Origin: Dugong dugon
Lineage: Eukaryota > Chordata > Mammalia > Sirenia > Dugongidae
DNA: 64,000 nucleotides
Direction of reading: 5' to 3'
NCBI GenBank assembly: GCA_030035585.1
Contig: CM057462.1
Location: 141,076,734-141,140,733 of the forward strand
The notes beneath the pieces are model-generated. The model saw only the letters and a program-made list of their open reading frames with translations. It did not search any database and had not been told where the DNA came from. The translations under genes were made by a program, and so were the position numbers. Shown here in pieces: positions 45,468 to 57,747 of this stretch (position 1 is its first letter; every line of letters starts with the position of its first letter).

Positions 45468-46711
45468 TTTAAAAAATAATGAATGACCTCTGGTTAATCC
45501 ATTTCTATTGACTGACAACTAATTTGATGTCTTTTGGGATAAAAAAAAAAAAATTGAGACGAACAAAACAAATTAACCAATTCATGTGCAAATATGAATT
45601 CATTCTTTAATTTTTCTTAAATAGTTATATAGTTATGACAAACGATTTTTCTGCAAGCAAGTTCATGGTCAATGGATGGAACTGAATAAGATGTTGATGT
45701 TGACTTTCCTAGACAATAAAAATTATTATGGGCCTAATCCTGTTATGAAAATTAGTACCTTCTCATTGTGGAAAACTTGAAGTGCCTAAGGAAGAAAAAT
45801 TAGATTCATTTAGTATAATATAGTATACATGCTTTTTTTTTTAACTTGACATTTTCTTCATGAGTGTTTTGCCATGTCATTAAATCGTCGACAAAATCCT
45901 GATTTTTCATGGTTGCATAATGAATCTAATGAATTCTGAAAACTACTTACAAGTTGCTTAGCCCCTTTGAATCTTAGTTTCCTTGTCTGCAGCATGGTGA
46001 TGATAATCGCTACTCCAAAAACTCATTGTGAGGACTAAATGAAGCAATGCTTGTGATAATGCACTTGGTAAGCTGGAATGTGTTACACAAATGTTAGTTA
46101 TTATTAGCTCTGGTCAACGAATAAGAAGCATAAAGAAAAAATGTGATGGGTTGAATATTGGTAAAAAAATGAAAAACTTTTAAAAAGCCATGACTACTAG
46201 TTTATAGTGCTTTCCCACTTCTAGAGGAAGGCTGGATTTATTTATTTACCTTATGAGTTAATATTGTTTCCATATGATTAGCATAAACCTTCCAAGAAAG
46301 ATAGAAGAAAAGTGAAAAGCCTACAATTTTACAAAGAATATAAATCAGGGAGATTTATATTTAGCCTGTTTTTACTAAAAGATTAAAATATTACATTTAA
46401 GTCATCTAAAAATTTAAAATATTCATACTTACAATCTAATTTCTTAATTGTTATTAAGATATTTTCCTTTAAAAAGCATCAAAAAGCAGTAACCATCCAT
46501 CATTCTAAACTTACTTCTGCATTTCTTATGTCTTTTGTTAAATTCAGCTTTTAAAAATATTCATATTTATTTTCTTTGAAGTATTTTAACGTAAAGAACA
46601 TGGACATTTGCTTTAAAAAAGACTTTTTTTGTCCTCAAAGTCTCTTGATAGCTTTCCTGTCATAATAAAATATAGTAAAAATATTATGATGGTTCTGGCC
46701 TATTACTTCTT
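45468..46711. other. MIR: AT-rich DNA containing an MIR
   Basis: 45955-46110 has CTTAGTTTCCTTGTCTGCAG, TTGTGAGGACTAAATGAAGC and ATGTTAGTTATTATTAGCTC, a clear MIR (plus). The remainder is very AT-rich single-copy DNA without a gene. Confidence 0.65.
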
Positions 46712-46997
46712 TAACATTAATGACCAAAAACCAGAAGAGTTATGGGAAGACATCAAGGATATCATACATGCAAAAAAATGAAAGGTCATTAAAAAGACAG
46801 GAAAGAAAAAAAAAAAGGATGTCAGAAGAGACTTCTGAAAATTACTCTTAAGTTCAGAATAGCAAAAAAAAAAATAGAAGAAATGATGAAATAAAAGAGC
46901 TAAACAAAAGGTTTCAAAGGGTGACTCTAGAAGTCAAGGTAAAATATTATGATAAAATTTGCAAAGACCTGGAGTGAAAAAGCAAAGACGCTCAAAG
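46712..46997 (+). mobile_element. RTE: RTE LINE internal fragment
   Basis: Matches the RTE at about 26945-27250: GACATCAAGGATATCATACA, GTCATTAAAAAGACAGG, AGGTTTCAAAGGGTGAC and TGCAAAGACCTGGAGTG. It lacks both ends, so this piece was truncated and later deleted or cut out of a larger copy. Confidence 0.88.
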
Positions 46998-47647
46998 TAA
47001 CTTTATTCTTGAAGAGTTCTCTGATCTCTTATGATGATGCCTGCATTTTAACATTTATCTAGTCACATTGTGTTATTTTAACATGTCTATTTCCTTGCTC
47101 CCGTTTCTGAGAAACTTGAGGAAAAGGAACAAGGTTTGGTCATAAAGATATACCAAAGTGCTGATGCACGGACACGTATTTTACATGATGAATGCATACG
47201 AAAGAATAAATTCACGAATGACTCCGGGAATGAATGGAAAGATATCGTCAGACCCTCTATAATCATTATGAATCAGTCAGCACAATATAATCAGAATAAG
47301 TGTAATAGTCAAATTCTAATTTTGTCCTTTATAACAATCTATCTAATTACACATGATCTTAGAAAAGCCTATTCCCAAGCTGATGAACTACCACCATTCA
47401 CCATGTCAAATCTCTCTTCTAAAGTTTTTCCTAAACTGCCATTACCATTGGAAAACATCAGACAAATCAATACTTTTTCACATTGTCATCTTGAGTATTT
47501 GCCACATTCCTCTTAAGCTTATGGCTTATAACTATACTTTTAGGTTTTATACCAGAGAGAGAACCTATAAAATATTGCTTAGGAAGATATTTTATGTAAG
47601 ATAAAGAAAAGCTGAGTTAAATATAAGATTTGTATAATAGATTCTGG
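46998..47647. other. Single-copy DNA with a 126-codon open frame
   Basis: The frame at 47136-47516 has no recognised domain, no Kozak-like start and lies in AT-rich DNA. I regard it as chance. Nothing else recognised. Confidence 0.35.
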
Positions 47648-47745
47648 AAAGAAAGATCTGGCAATCTACTTCCAAAAATCAGCCAAGAAAAACCCTAGGG
47701 ATCACGATGCTCAGATCCCCAAACAATCATGTGGATGGTGCAGGA
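47648..47745 (+). mobile_element. AfroSINE: AfroSINE type B fragment
   Basis: GAAAGATCTGGCAATCTACT and AAAATCAGCCAAGAAAAACC are type B middle sequence. The final GGATGGTGCAGGACCAGG resembles an RTE 3' region. Confidence 0.65.
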
Positions 47746-48346
47746 CCAGGTAAAATGAAGAAAAAAAAACCTAAAACTGATATTAATTGGAATGTTGTGA
47801 AGATTCTTAGAAAAAAAGACAACTACAATGTGTATTGAAATGAAATGCTTATTCTTAAAAAATATGCAAGTATAATTTTCTCTTTTCTAGTCTGTAATCA
47901 TGCACTTTAATAACTTATTGTTAACTTCTGAATTAAAAAATATTTTTACAGTAGAAAGCAGTGTGATCAGTGAATATATTCAACTGTGATGGTGTTCATA
48001 AAAATAATTCTAAATTTGGGTACTTTTTTTTTCAAAAAAATTCCAAGATTATGTTCTTGGAGATTGATAATTAACTCCACTGCTTAGATTTATTAAAATG
48101 TCACCCCATCATTTTAGGCAATGTGCACATGTATTATAACCAATAGTACATGTGTTAATAACTTTATCAAGTATATTACTTTTTTTTTTCCTCTCTCTAA
48201 ATTATGAGATTAACTGTCTTTGAGTGCAAAGACAATCTTATCTGTCTTTGTAACGCATAGAATTCATGTTATGGAGCCTTAGATGTCAAAGACAATAAAC
48301 CTCTGTTGATTTAGTTATCTGTCAGTCTTATTTAACTACTCAGTAA
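47746..48346. other. AT-rich single-copy DNA
   Basis: Nothing recognised beyond short A and T runs (47760, 48181). Confidence 0.4.
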
Positions 48347-48549
48347 ACCAGCTGTGGATGAGTGGACTCCAACTTATGATGATCCCATGTGTGTCAGAGT
48401 AGAACTGTGCTCCATAGGGTTTTCAATGGCTGATTTTTTGGAATAGATCACCGGGCCTTTCTTCCAAGGTGCTTCTGGGTAGACTTGAACCTCCAACCTT
48501 TCAGTTAGAAGGTGAGCATGTTAACTGTTTGTACTACCCAGGGACTCCA
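48347..48549 (-). mobile_element. AfroSINE: AfroSINE type B
   Basis: Plus strand: GGACTCCAACTTATGATGAT, GTGTCAGAGTAGAACTGTGC, CCAAGGTGCTTCTGGGTAG and ACTACCCAGGGACTCC. Confidence 0.92.
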
Positions 48550-50529
48550 AGTACTCACTGTGTCACCTATACAAAACATATGACCCAACAAAACAACTAT
48601 CCTGAACATGACAAAGAAAATAAGTGATGAGGTGAAAGATTTAAAAGGTTAAAAAAAAAAAAAGTAAAGAAACAAAATGTAGAAAGTCCTATATGAACAA
48701 CAAAGACCACGGGATTATTTCCAAATGGTCAAAAAAATTCTTCTGACTAGAAATTTATTTCATTGGTCCAGACAAAGAACGTGACTTATCTGTATATCTT
48801 TAATAGCATTACTTTTGTGAAACGCAACTTAAGAGCAAGGGTAGCCACACATACACACAAAAGCCACAAATGAAGAGAGGGAACAACCACATTCCATTAC
48901 ACGCATGCGTGTCACCTTGGCTTGGTTCCTAGAGCAATATGGGCCCACACTGAAGGAGACTTGTAGAGGTTTGCCAGCCCTGTTTTACGGGTGCAGGGAA
49001 CCACCCTGCAGATGGTTGCAAGGTTACAGGAAAGGGAGAAGTCACTGGTGGTATTTCTATCAGGATACTTTAGATCTGTCACTCACTAGTGCCAACACGC
49101 ATTCCTCTATTACCTAGGACAGGTGTGGCTGGTTTCCTTTGGTTTTAATTCATCAGTTCTTATTCATGGAAAACTCCCTACTGTTGTGAAAAGATAGCAA
49201 TTCAATTGAATTTTAGTCATTTATTTTTTGTTAAATCTACTGGCATGCCATCTATGTCACAGGGAATTATATTACTGGATTCCTCAACTTCCTATTTCCT
49301 TTTCTTTTCTTCAGACTATTTTACTTTAACCTTACACTCTGTGGAATAAAATAGTTATTTCTTTTATATAAATACCTATATATACTCATCTAAATATATA
49401 TTACTTACTCTATTAGGCATATTATAGATTGGCTCCTTAGAAACCACGAGAACATTTGCTTGATATTTACTGTTTAAAAATACTTTTCATAAATTAACTC
49501 ATCGCTTTGAGTTAAAAAAATTCCAGGAGATTTAAAAATTTCTCCAAAAATGGTATTAATTATAGCTGGAAATTTAAAGTCTGTTTATTGATTCTGGTTT
49601 GTATTTCTAAATCTTTATACTCTGCTTCTGTGCTTTTCCTATGGCCTTTGTTAATACCCAAAGTGCGTCACCTAATTTGAAACAGATTTGCTGCTATTTT
49701 CAACTATATTCAGTTTGTGGGTTAACCATATGAGATAGAAATAACTTTACAAAATGTGAATTTCTAAGGCTAGACATTCCAACTAGGCCTTTGCAGACAG
49801 GAATGTAAGTTAGTCTGGGCAGGAATTATAAACCTGGTTTATTTTAAAGTAATAGTCAATGGATGTGAATACTGAATTCAGAAGTTTATCTATTTAATTT
49901 GTATGAAAAGTTGTGTTCGAAAAAGAATGAACTTGGAGGCTTTTGGGTTAAAGGAACCCAACCACAGATATGCTCAGTGTGTGATGTAAGACCTGACACA
50001 ACAGAAGTAAGTGATGCAGAAAGAAATGTGGCTCAACTTGCTCTGTCCTTGTCCAGCTGTCAGTCTCCTGATTCAGTCACTTTATTTCAGTTGGGAAGGA
50101 AATAGGGAATTAGAGTGAGTGAACACGCACGTTTGTTCAAATAAGAAGCCTGTGAAACAGGATGTACATACTGTGGCTAATAACTGCAAAGGTTTAAAGG
50201 TTTATAATCCCGCCTCGACTAACTCACGTTCCTATCTGAACAGCTTTGTTGGAATGTCTCCTACCAGTAACCCTGCAGGCAGAGATGATGGACATTGACA
50301 AAAGAATGGCTTCCACATGCTTCCAATATGGCGGAGGTTTCAGGTGACAGACTGATTCAATTGTCCACCCTCCTGACTTGGGTGGAGCACTTCTGCAAGA
50401 GACATACTCTTCACAAATCTAGGCCAGTCTTTTAGGGAAAAGAGGTTGAGTAACAAAACTGAAATGGTGTGGTAACAACAAATCAATGAAGTACATTCAG
50501 CAGCAGGTGTGAAAGATTCCAAACAGCAG
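48550..50529. other. Single-copy block with two higher-GC patches
   Basis: Two kilobases without a recognised repeat. 48880-49120 and 49900-50340 are richer in GC than their surroundings; the first holds a 14-bp palindrome and the second a YY1-like ATGGCGG. Short frames at 48905-49117 and 49899-50105 have no domain. Possible regulatory or lncRNA sequence, not demonstrable here. Confidence 0.35.
48899..48912. repeat. 14-bp perfect palindrome, alternating purine-pyrimidine
   Basis: ACACGCATGCGTGT is identical to its reverse complement and alternates purine and pyrimidine throughout, a Z-DNA-prone pattern. It contains GCATGC, near the NRF1 core GCGCATGCGC but not matching it fully. Confidence 0.8.
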
Positions 50530-50726
50530 TGAAGGCGCCATCAAGTCAATTCCGACTCATAGTGACCTCGGGTGAGAGAGTAGAACTGCCATGTAAGGTT
50601 TTCAGGGTGTAATTTTGATGTGAGCAGATTGCCAGATCTTTCTCCCACAGAGCCGCTGAGTGGGTTTGAATTGCTGATCTTTTATTTAGCAGCTGAGTGC
50701 TTAACTGTTGTATCACCAGGGATCCT
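50530..50726 (-). mobile_element. AfroSINE: AfroSINE type A with central segment
   Basis: GGCGCCATCAAGTCAATTCC, TTTCTCCCACAGAGCCGCTG and TGTATCACCAGGGATCC on the plus strand. Confidence 0.9.
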
Positions 50727-50800
50727 TAAGTAGCTCTTACAAAGCATAAAAATAAATGGCATTTCTGTAGTCTCATGTGCTCTAACATTAAAAAAAAAAA

Positions 50801-50948
50801 ATTGCCATCAAGTACATCCTGACTCATAGTCATCTATAGGACAGAGTAGAACCGCCCCATAGAGTTTCCAAGGAGTGGCTGATGGTTTCGAAAACTGCCA
50901 TCCTTTGGTTACCAGTCAAGCTCTTAACCACTAGCCATCAGGGTTCCA
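50801..50948 (-). mobile_element. AfroSINE: AfroSINE type A
   Basis: TTGCCATCAAGTACATCCTG, CTATAGGACAGAGTAGAACC and CTTAACCACTAGCCATCAGG. It follows an A run and lacks the central segment. Confidence 0.9.
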
Positions 50949-51661
50949 ACATAGGAGCCAGCATAAGAGCCTGTCTCCAACAGGGTTCTCTAACATAGAG
51001 ACGAACAAATGCCTGAATGACATTTCCCAAATCAAACATTCAATAGAATACTCTAGATAGGAGTATATGGTAACCTGCATTAAATTTTGAGGCAGTAAGG
51101 CTTATGATATTCCATTTTGGGGAGACAAATCGTTTTATATACAGTGCTAATCTAATGAATCAATCTGCATTTCAAACTATGTGCTGCCTTATTTCCCCAA
51201 TCTCAGTGGTTAGTCTGACTAAATTTAGGTTCCTGAGAAAAAGAAGGATAGACTGGATAACCCTATCTCAGCTCATCTCTGTTTCTGAGGTTTAGAGAGA
51301 TTAAGTAACAGGCCCAAGATGACACAGTTAAAAAAACACAAGGGTCTAGCATGATAATTCAGATTTTTACTCATACTCCATATTGTTTCTTTCATGTCAC
51401 TTATTTGTTCTTTCTCTCATCTCACTTATAAGTCAAAAGTTATGACTCTATCCTAATTTAGCCACCGACCATATAAAGTAAGTTAAGTCAGCTTTAGGGT
51501 CCCCCACTTACCCTTCAGCTCTCTATAGACCAAGGGTGGGCCAGATTATTTATATTACTTACAACGGGTCTTCAAAGCCCTATGGTGGCACACTGGCAAT
51601 CTGAAGTCAGGTTTTAAGTTCCATGAATTTCCTTACTCTGTCAATTGTTGCATTTTCATTG
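50949..51661. other. Spacer with an MIR-like trace
   Basis: 51270-51340 (GAGAGATTAAGTAACAGGCC) fits an MIR. Near 51573, AAAGCCCTATGGTGGCACAC may be a scrap of an AfroSINE head. No gene seen. Confidence 0.4.
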
Positions 51662-51832
51662 TGTGCAGTCAAGTTGATTCCAACTCATAGTGCCCCTATA
51701 GGACAGAATAGAACTGCACGATAGAGCTTCTAGACTGTAATCTTTACCGGAGCAGATCGCCAGGTCTTTTCTTCCATGGGGTGGCTGGTGGGTTCCAACT
51801 GCAGACCTTTTGGGTATCAGCCTAGCGCTCCC
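51662..51832 (-). mobile_element. AfroSINE: AfroSINE type A with central segment
   Basis: GTGCAGTCAAGTTGATTCC, CTGTAATCTTTACCGGAGC and a head ending CCTAGCGCTCC that abuts an RTE tail with no spacer. Confidence 0.9.
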
Positions 51833-52233
51833 TTGTTGTTGTTGTTACGTGCTGCCAAGACGGTTTCGACTCATAGCAACCCTGTGTGCTACAGAACGAA
51901 ACACTGCCCAGTCCTGCATGTCACCACAATCATTGTCACACTTGAGGCCTTTGTTGCAGCCTCCATGTCCATCCATCTCGTTGAGGGTTTTCCCCTTTTT
52001 CGCTGACCCTGTACTTTACCAAGTAGGATGTCCTTCTCCAGGGACTGACCCCTCCTGACAACATGTCCAAAGTATGTAAGACGTAGTCTCCCCATCTTTG
52101 CTTCTAAGGAGCATTCTGGTTGTACTTCTTCCAAGACAGATTTGTTCGTTCTTTTGGCACTCCATGGTATGTTCGATATTCATCGCCAACACTACAATTC
52201 AAAGGTGTCAGTTCTTCGGTCTTCCTTGTTCAT
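51833..52233 (-). mobile_element. RTE: RTE LINE 3' fragment
   Basis: TTGTTGTTGTTGTTACGTGC, CAGAACGAAACACTGCCCAG, TTTCGCTGACCCTGTACTTT and TTTTGGCACTCCATGGTATG. The minus-strand frame at 51889-52134 reads RRLTYFGHVVRRGQSLEKD-like RTE C-terminus. Confidence 0.92.
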
Positions 52234-52249
52234 ATAAGTGCTTTCTAGA

Positions 52250-52435
52250 TACAGCAAATGACTACTAGCCAAAAGGTTGACAGTTCAAACCCACCCAGAG
52301 GCACCTGGGAAGACATGCCTGGAGATCTTCTTCCAAAAGATCACAGCCTTGAAAACCATATGGAGCAGTTCTACTCCTATACATATGCGGCAACCTGAGT
52401 CTGAATTGACTAGACGGCAAACAGTTGTTTCGGTT
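52250..52435 (+). mobile_element. AfroSINE: AfroSINE type B, 5'-truncated
   Basis: ACTAGCCAAAAGGTTGACAG, CACCCAGAGGCACCTGGGAA, AAAGATCACAGCCTTGAAAA and GACTAGACGGCAAACAG. Confidence 0.9.
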
Positions 52436-52967
52436 AAGTCCGTTAAAATGTACTATGGACCATGAAATTGAAGTGAACAAGTCATTGTTATCTTTCTTCA
52501 AAGAGTTCACAGTCTAGTGTCAAGGCAGACAATAAAACTATAATTAAAATTAATTACATTAATATAAAAACTAATTCTTTTTTAAAGAAAGGATAGACAA
52601 AACTCCAAATAAAGCTAATATTTAATGTTTGTCAGAAGAAGAGTAACCAGTGAAAATCACTGCAGAGTAGCAGCTGGAGAAGAAGCAGGAGGGCAGCAAG
52701 GAGAAAGTGCAGAGGTAAAATGCAGGAACAGCCACCACCCTGCTGTGTCTCTCTTTTTCCATCTACATAATGGGAAGTGTGAACTTTCACTGCATGTGTC
52801 ACATCAGTGTGTTAATCTATCTAGTTCCTTCGGAAGTGATCCATACTATAAATTTTTTAATTGCATTAATATTGTGCTACAAAATAATTGTCCACATGAT
52901 TTTTATAATTGGGAAACTATATTTGGAAAAATGCTTAGACACTTGCCTCACTTTAGCTGGCCTATAT
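52436..52967. other. Single-copy DNA with a 115-codon open frame
   Basis: The frame at 52625-52972 has a mixed composition and no recognised domain. Without splice sites, homologs or an upstream promoter I treat it as chance. The start of the block may be an eroded L2/MIR. Confidence 0.35.
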
Positions 52968-52972
52968 GTTAG

Positions 52973-53367
52973 TATTATAGATTGAATTGTGTTCCCCCAA
53001 AATACGTGTTGTAAATCCTAAACCCTTCACCTGTGGTTATAATCCTATCTGTGAATGGGTTTTGTTACGTTAATAGGCAGTATTACTGTAGGGTGTGTCT
53101 TGAGTCAATCTCTTTTGAGATATAAAAGAAGAAGATTAAGCAAGGAGAGATGGAGAAAATAGATGCCAAGCCACATGAAGATCACCAAAGAACAGTGGCT
53201 CAATAAAGACAAGTACCTTTCTCTGGAGCCCACAGAAAGAGAAAGCCTTCCCCCAGAGCTGGCGCCCTGAATTTGGCTTCTAGCCTCCTAACTGTGAGAA
53301 AATAAATTTCTGTTAAAGCCACCCACTTATGGTATTTCTGTTATAGCAGTACTAGATAACTAAGACA
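52973..53367 (+). mobile_element. MaLR-type solo LTR, older subtype
   Basis: TATTATAGATTGAATTGTG start (TG changed to TA), GTTGTAAATCCTAAACCC, GTGAGAAAATAAATTTCTG and the end ACTAAGACA. Flanks GTTAG and GTTAA (53368-53372) are a 5-bp duplication with one change. About 130 bp shorter than the others and closer to generic MLT1-like LTRs. Confidence 0.85.
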
Positions 53368-53781
53368 GTTAACAATCAACTTATATATATATATATTTTC
53401 TAAATCAAGACTATTTCACAATAACTGTATTTATTCTTAAATAAACCCTTGTTAATGGATTCTGTAAGTGAATTCTCAAGGATTTTTGTTCTATAAATCT
53501 TGAGTTCTCTTCCCTAGTATTGCAGAACACCGACTCCTTAGCATAGTACTGGAATGTGTATTCTATCCCCTAGGAAACTCTGTCATTGTCCCTGACATTG
53601 TTTTCACTTGTCTTTCCACTATTTCTAGTACTACACATTTGGCAGTATATTTCACCTGAAGAATGTAGCTCAGCGGCTCTCTGCAATTAAAGAGGGAGAA
53701 AGTGGAGTTTTGGGCCCTGTTCCCATCTGTCAATAACTTGTCTATAATCTTGGATAGTCCTTGATTCAGACCCAATAAGTG
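53368..53781. other. Single-copy spacer
   Basis: TA run at 53382-53397. Nothing else recognised. Confidence 0.4.
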
Positions 53782-53793
53782 TAGGATCAATTT

Positions 53794-53966
53794 GGAAACC
53801 CTGGTGGCTTGGTGGTTAAGAGTTTTGCTGCTAACCAAAAGGTCGGCAGTTTGAATCCACCAGGTGCTCCTTGGAAAACCTGTGGGGCAGTTCTACTCTG
53901 TCCTATAGGGTCACTATTAGTTGGAATCGACTTGACAGAAGTGGCTTTGGTTTTTTTTTTTGGTTT
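53794..53966 (+). mobile_element. AfroSINE: AfroSINE type A, first of a tandem pair
   Basis: GGAAACCCTGGTGGCTTGGT head, CTATAGGGTCACTATTAG and a T-rich end. Preceded by TAGGATCAAT (53782-53791). Confidence 0.93.
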
Positions 53967-53978
53967 TAGTATCAATGC

Positions 53979-54141
53979 GGAGGCCTGGTAGTACAGTGGT
54001 TAAGCATTCAGTTGCTAACAGAAAGGTCAGCAGATGGAATTCACCAGACTCTCCATGCAAACCCTATAGGGCAGTTCTACTCTGCCTACAGGGTCACTAC
54101 GAGTCCAAATCAACTCGATGGCAATGGGTTTTGGTTACGGG
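53979..54141 (+). mobile_element. AfroSINE: AfroSINE type A, second of a tandem pair
   Basis: GGAGGCCTGGTAGTACAGTG head, TCACTACGAGTCCAAATCAA and a G/T end. Flanked by perfect TAGTATCAATGC at 53967-53978 and 54142-54153. Confidence 0.93.
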
Positions 54142-54153
54142 TAGTATCAATGC

Positions 54154-54483
54154 ACTATGCTGGGCTCTGTAAGAGTCAGAGAGCTGATGAGCAGTATTAT
54201 TTGTCATTTAAAAAGCTTGCAGTTTAACAGAGGCGATAATAAGATCAGCATAGCAATAACACACCTAGATACTAAGTGTGATAAGAGCTATACAATAAAA
54301 TAGTATGAGAGCTTTTAAGAAGAAAAAGACTCCCGTCAGGTGTTACCAGGAAAGGCATGTTAAGAATACAAAACAGGGACACTTCTCTTCATTACCTAAC
54401 CACACATTTTTTAAACTTTTTTTAGTGATAGACTTTTAGGTAGTGCTATGGAAAGTAGAATCCAATTATTTTTTAACTTCAAT
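54154..54483. other. Single-copy spacer
   Basis: Possible old repeat text (AAGCTTGCAGTTTAACAGAG, GTGATAAGAGCTATACAAT) like the unassigned family at 4117-5060. No gene seen. Confidence 0.35.
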
Positions 54484-55174
54484 GTTGTTGTTGTTATTAG
54501 GTGCCATGGAGTCAGTTCCAACTCATAGAGACCCTAAGTACAACAGAGCAAAACACTGCCCATCCTGTATCATCCTCAGAGTTGTTGCTGTGTTACAGTT
54601 CATTGCTGCAGCCACTGTGTCAATGCATCTGATTGAGGATCTTCTTTTTTTCACTGACACTACTTTGCCAAGCATCATGTCTTTCTCTAGGGGCTGGTCC
54701 CTCCTGATAACATGTCCAAAGTACCTGCAATGAAGTCTCATCATTCTCGCTTCTACGGAGCATTCTGGTTGTACTTCTTCCGAGACAGACTTGTTTGTTC
54801 TTCTGGCAGTCCATGGGATATTCAATATTCTTCACCCACACCGTAATTCAAGGCATCAATCTTCTCTGGTCTTCTTTATTCGTTGTCCAGCTTTCACATG
54901 CATATGAGGCAATTAAAAATACCATGCTTTGGGTCATGGGCACCTTAGTCCTCAAAGGGACATCTTTGCTTTTAACGCTTTAAAGAGATCTTTTGCAGCA
55001 GATTCGTTCAGTGTAATACGTCATTTGATTTCTTAACTGCTGCTTCCATGGGTGTTGATTGTGGATCCAAGTAAAATGAAATCCTTGACAACTTCAGTTT
55101 TTTCTCTGTTTATCATGATGTTGCTTATTGGTCCAGTTGTGAAAATTTTTGTTTTCTTTATGTTGAGGTGTAAT
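54484..55174 (-). mobile_element. RTE: RTE LINE 3' fragment
   Basis: TTGTTGTTGTTATTAGGTGC tail, ACTGTGTCAATGCATCTG, TTCGTTGTCCAGCTTTCAC and TTTATGTTGAGGTGTAATC. The minus-strand frame at 54523-54825 shows LHCRYFGHVIRRDQPLEKDM. Confidence 0.93.
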
Positions 55175-57747
55175 CTTTACAACAACTCTATGAAATTGTG
55201 GGATTGCCATAAAATGCATTTTTGTTCTTTATGTTTTTAGGAAGCACTGAACAATGACTACTAGAAATCATTAGGTGGTGTGGATTTCATATGCATTCAA
55301 ATATGTACTCTTCTATATACTTTAGTATTTCACATTTACCAGACTATAATATTTGACCTGAATATATGTATTTTCAAATTACAGCTTGTAAAATACCCTT
55401 CACTTATTTAAGACAAAGTTATGATACTCTAACTTGCTATATACAAACTAAATTTTTCTATCATTTTTGCCAGTTGAAAATAAAGCAATTACCTTTTCAG
55501 TGCTGAAAGAATACTTTCTTTTAAAGTCATAAAGCTTCTGTATTAATAGAATCCCAAACATTCCATAGTGGTGGCTCAACATGCTAAAATGTGAGTTCAG
55601 AAAGCCTAATTTGATCTGAACTGTTTACTCTGATTTCTAGTGGGGACACTGAACAAGGGCCCACAGTTCAGTTCTTGAATTGGTGGTGTAGGTAGTGAAC
55701 CACAGCGAGGATAACTGGCAACTTTCAGAATGCCAGGGAGACAGGGCAAAGGGTTGTTCCTGACATTTTTCAAATGAATTTCTAAACAGAACTCTTCTAT
55801 TGCAGTTTTTGAAAGGAGATTTCAGTAGTTACTGAACTACTGGGTTTGGAGAACAGGATTCACACGGAGGAGTTGCTATGAACATGGTAGAGAAATACAT
55901 TTGGTGGGAGGGATGGAGAATGAGAAGGAAAGAGGGAAAAGGGAGACTTCGAGAAAAGAAAGCTACAGACTAGTGAAAAAAATGTCAAATTATCTTTTCA
56001 TCAAAGTGTCTCACTTGATAACTTATACAAAAACTCAGCAAACACCCAAAAGCACCACATTAATATAATGGTTTTCTAAGACAGAAAAGGAAAAAAAAAA
56101 GCATTAACCCAAATATTGAATTTTACCTATGCAAGTAGCGATATCATATTTCAAACCAGGACAGGGCAGCCACACTTAACAAAACATTTGAATAGCATAA
56201 CACCAATCCCTGGAAAAGCTACTTTATTAATTATCCCTCAATAATACTTTCCTTTCATTGATTACAAAATAGTCTTGAGCTGCAATTTTTTTACAAATGT
56301 AATTGTGTTTTCAGGGGAGATTGGGATTAAAATGACTTTCTTAGAATAACTACTGATTCGTTCAAGTGGAGACAGGCACTCATGCAGAAATAAATTGTTC
56401 CTCTGTTACAGAAATTATTTGTATATTTATCTCACCCACCACACAAGGGGTGTTTTTTTAGAGTAGACCCTGTAGTTTATCCACATTAGATACCCTGGTG
56501 TTATTATAATACATAGCATATGTAAGAGTTTGTGAAATTGAACAAATGGAATCAAAATGTCCATACTGGAGCAGAAACTACTTCCATGCCACAGCCAAGC
56601 ATGATAATGGAGTTTTGGAAAGCAGAGTCTATTTCATCCACCTGACCAACAGCATTATCAATTGACAGACGAATTACCACATAGTTATCAACTTACTCAA
56701 GCAAATGAAAATTTCATGAATACCTACCAGTGGTGGCAAATGTTAACAGAGTTTGGCAGAGAGATTTAAATCACATTATGTACAATTTTCTCATTTCTTA
56801 TTACAAACTGTTTTCACTTTACTGATATGAACTTCAGAAATTGTCAAAGCTTTCTCTCTTTGTTGTTTAGATCAGTATTCACTGCAAAATACTTTGTTGC
56901 TTTCAGTCCTTGACAATTTTGATAAAGTGCAAGTATTTACTTGGCATAAGCATAGTGAAGCAGAATTTCTTTTAGAAATAGAATTGCTAAAAAAGCCCCA
57001 AAATAATTTAAAATAATATGAAGATATTCTTCGCCTAATTTTTAATAGACAACCTATGTCTTGGAATCTCTGTAGAATAAGGAAGAAGAGGATATTGTTT
57101 TTATCATTTTAAAGTAAACATGAAGATGTATGGTTAGTCAAGTCTAAGCAAGACAAAAAAAAACACGCACTCTTCTACATCATTTTGCTTATTTCTCTTG
57201 TTTTCTTATGTACTTGTACCATCTTTGTTTGACAGGCAAGGTTGAAGCTTTGAGGAGGTAGCATATAAGCCAGAATTTGAATACATTTTAACATTCATGA
57301 AGTAAATACTTCTGAGCACCTAACGTGGGACAGAATGTTGGGAAAAAAAAAATACACTTTCTCTTACAGTTTAAAATGCATAAGAAAAACTTCTCTTTTT
57401 AAGTGTCTTACCTTCAGCTTTTCGTATGATCTCTCATAGACCAGTGTAATTAAGGTCAAGGAGATAATGCATCTTCAGTATGGATATAACAGATCTCTAC
57501 AGCTGATAGCTTTTTTTAACTAGCAATCCTTATACAATAAAAGGGTTCCACAGACTCCAACTAAGGTTGTTGTATTGTGTTCTTGAATCTAATATTACTT
57601 CTCTATCAAGAAACAAACAAACAAACAACAACAACAAAAACCCACTCACTGTCTTCATTTTAAAAAGGGATTTGGGGTAAATTTCTAGAAGTATATATTT
57701 TCATCTATTGAATGGAAACCAAATAAAACTAATGAAACGTGTTCAGT
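55175..57747. other. Long single-copy AT-rich block
   Basis: 2.6 kb with no repeat I can name except A runs (56090, 57351) and an AAC/CAAA run at 57608-57640. 55600-55990 is more complex and purine-rich at its end (55900-55975). No gene seen. Confidence 0.4.

Noticed and set aside
47136..47516. 126-codon open frame
   Set aside because: No recognised family, no start context and mixed low-complexity composition.
52625..52972. 115-codon open frame as an orphan gene
   Set aside because: No homolog recalled; it ends at the solo LTR by coincidence. Would need transcript evidence.
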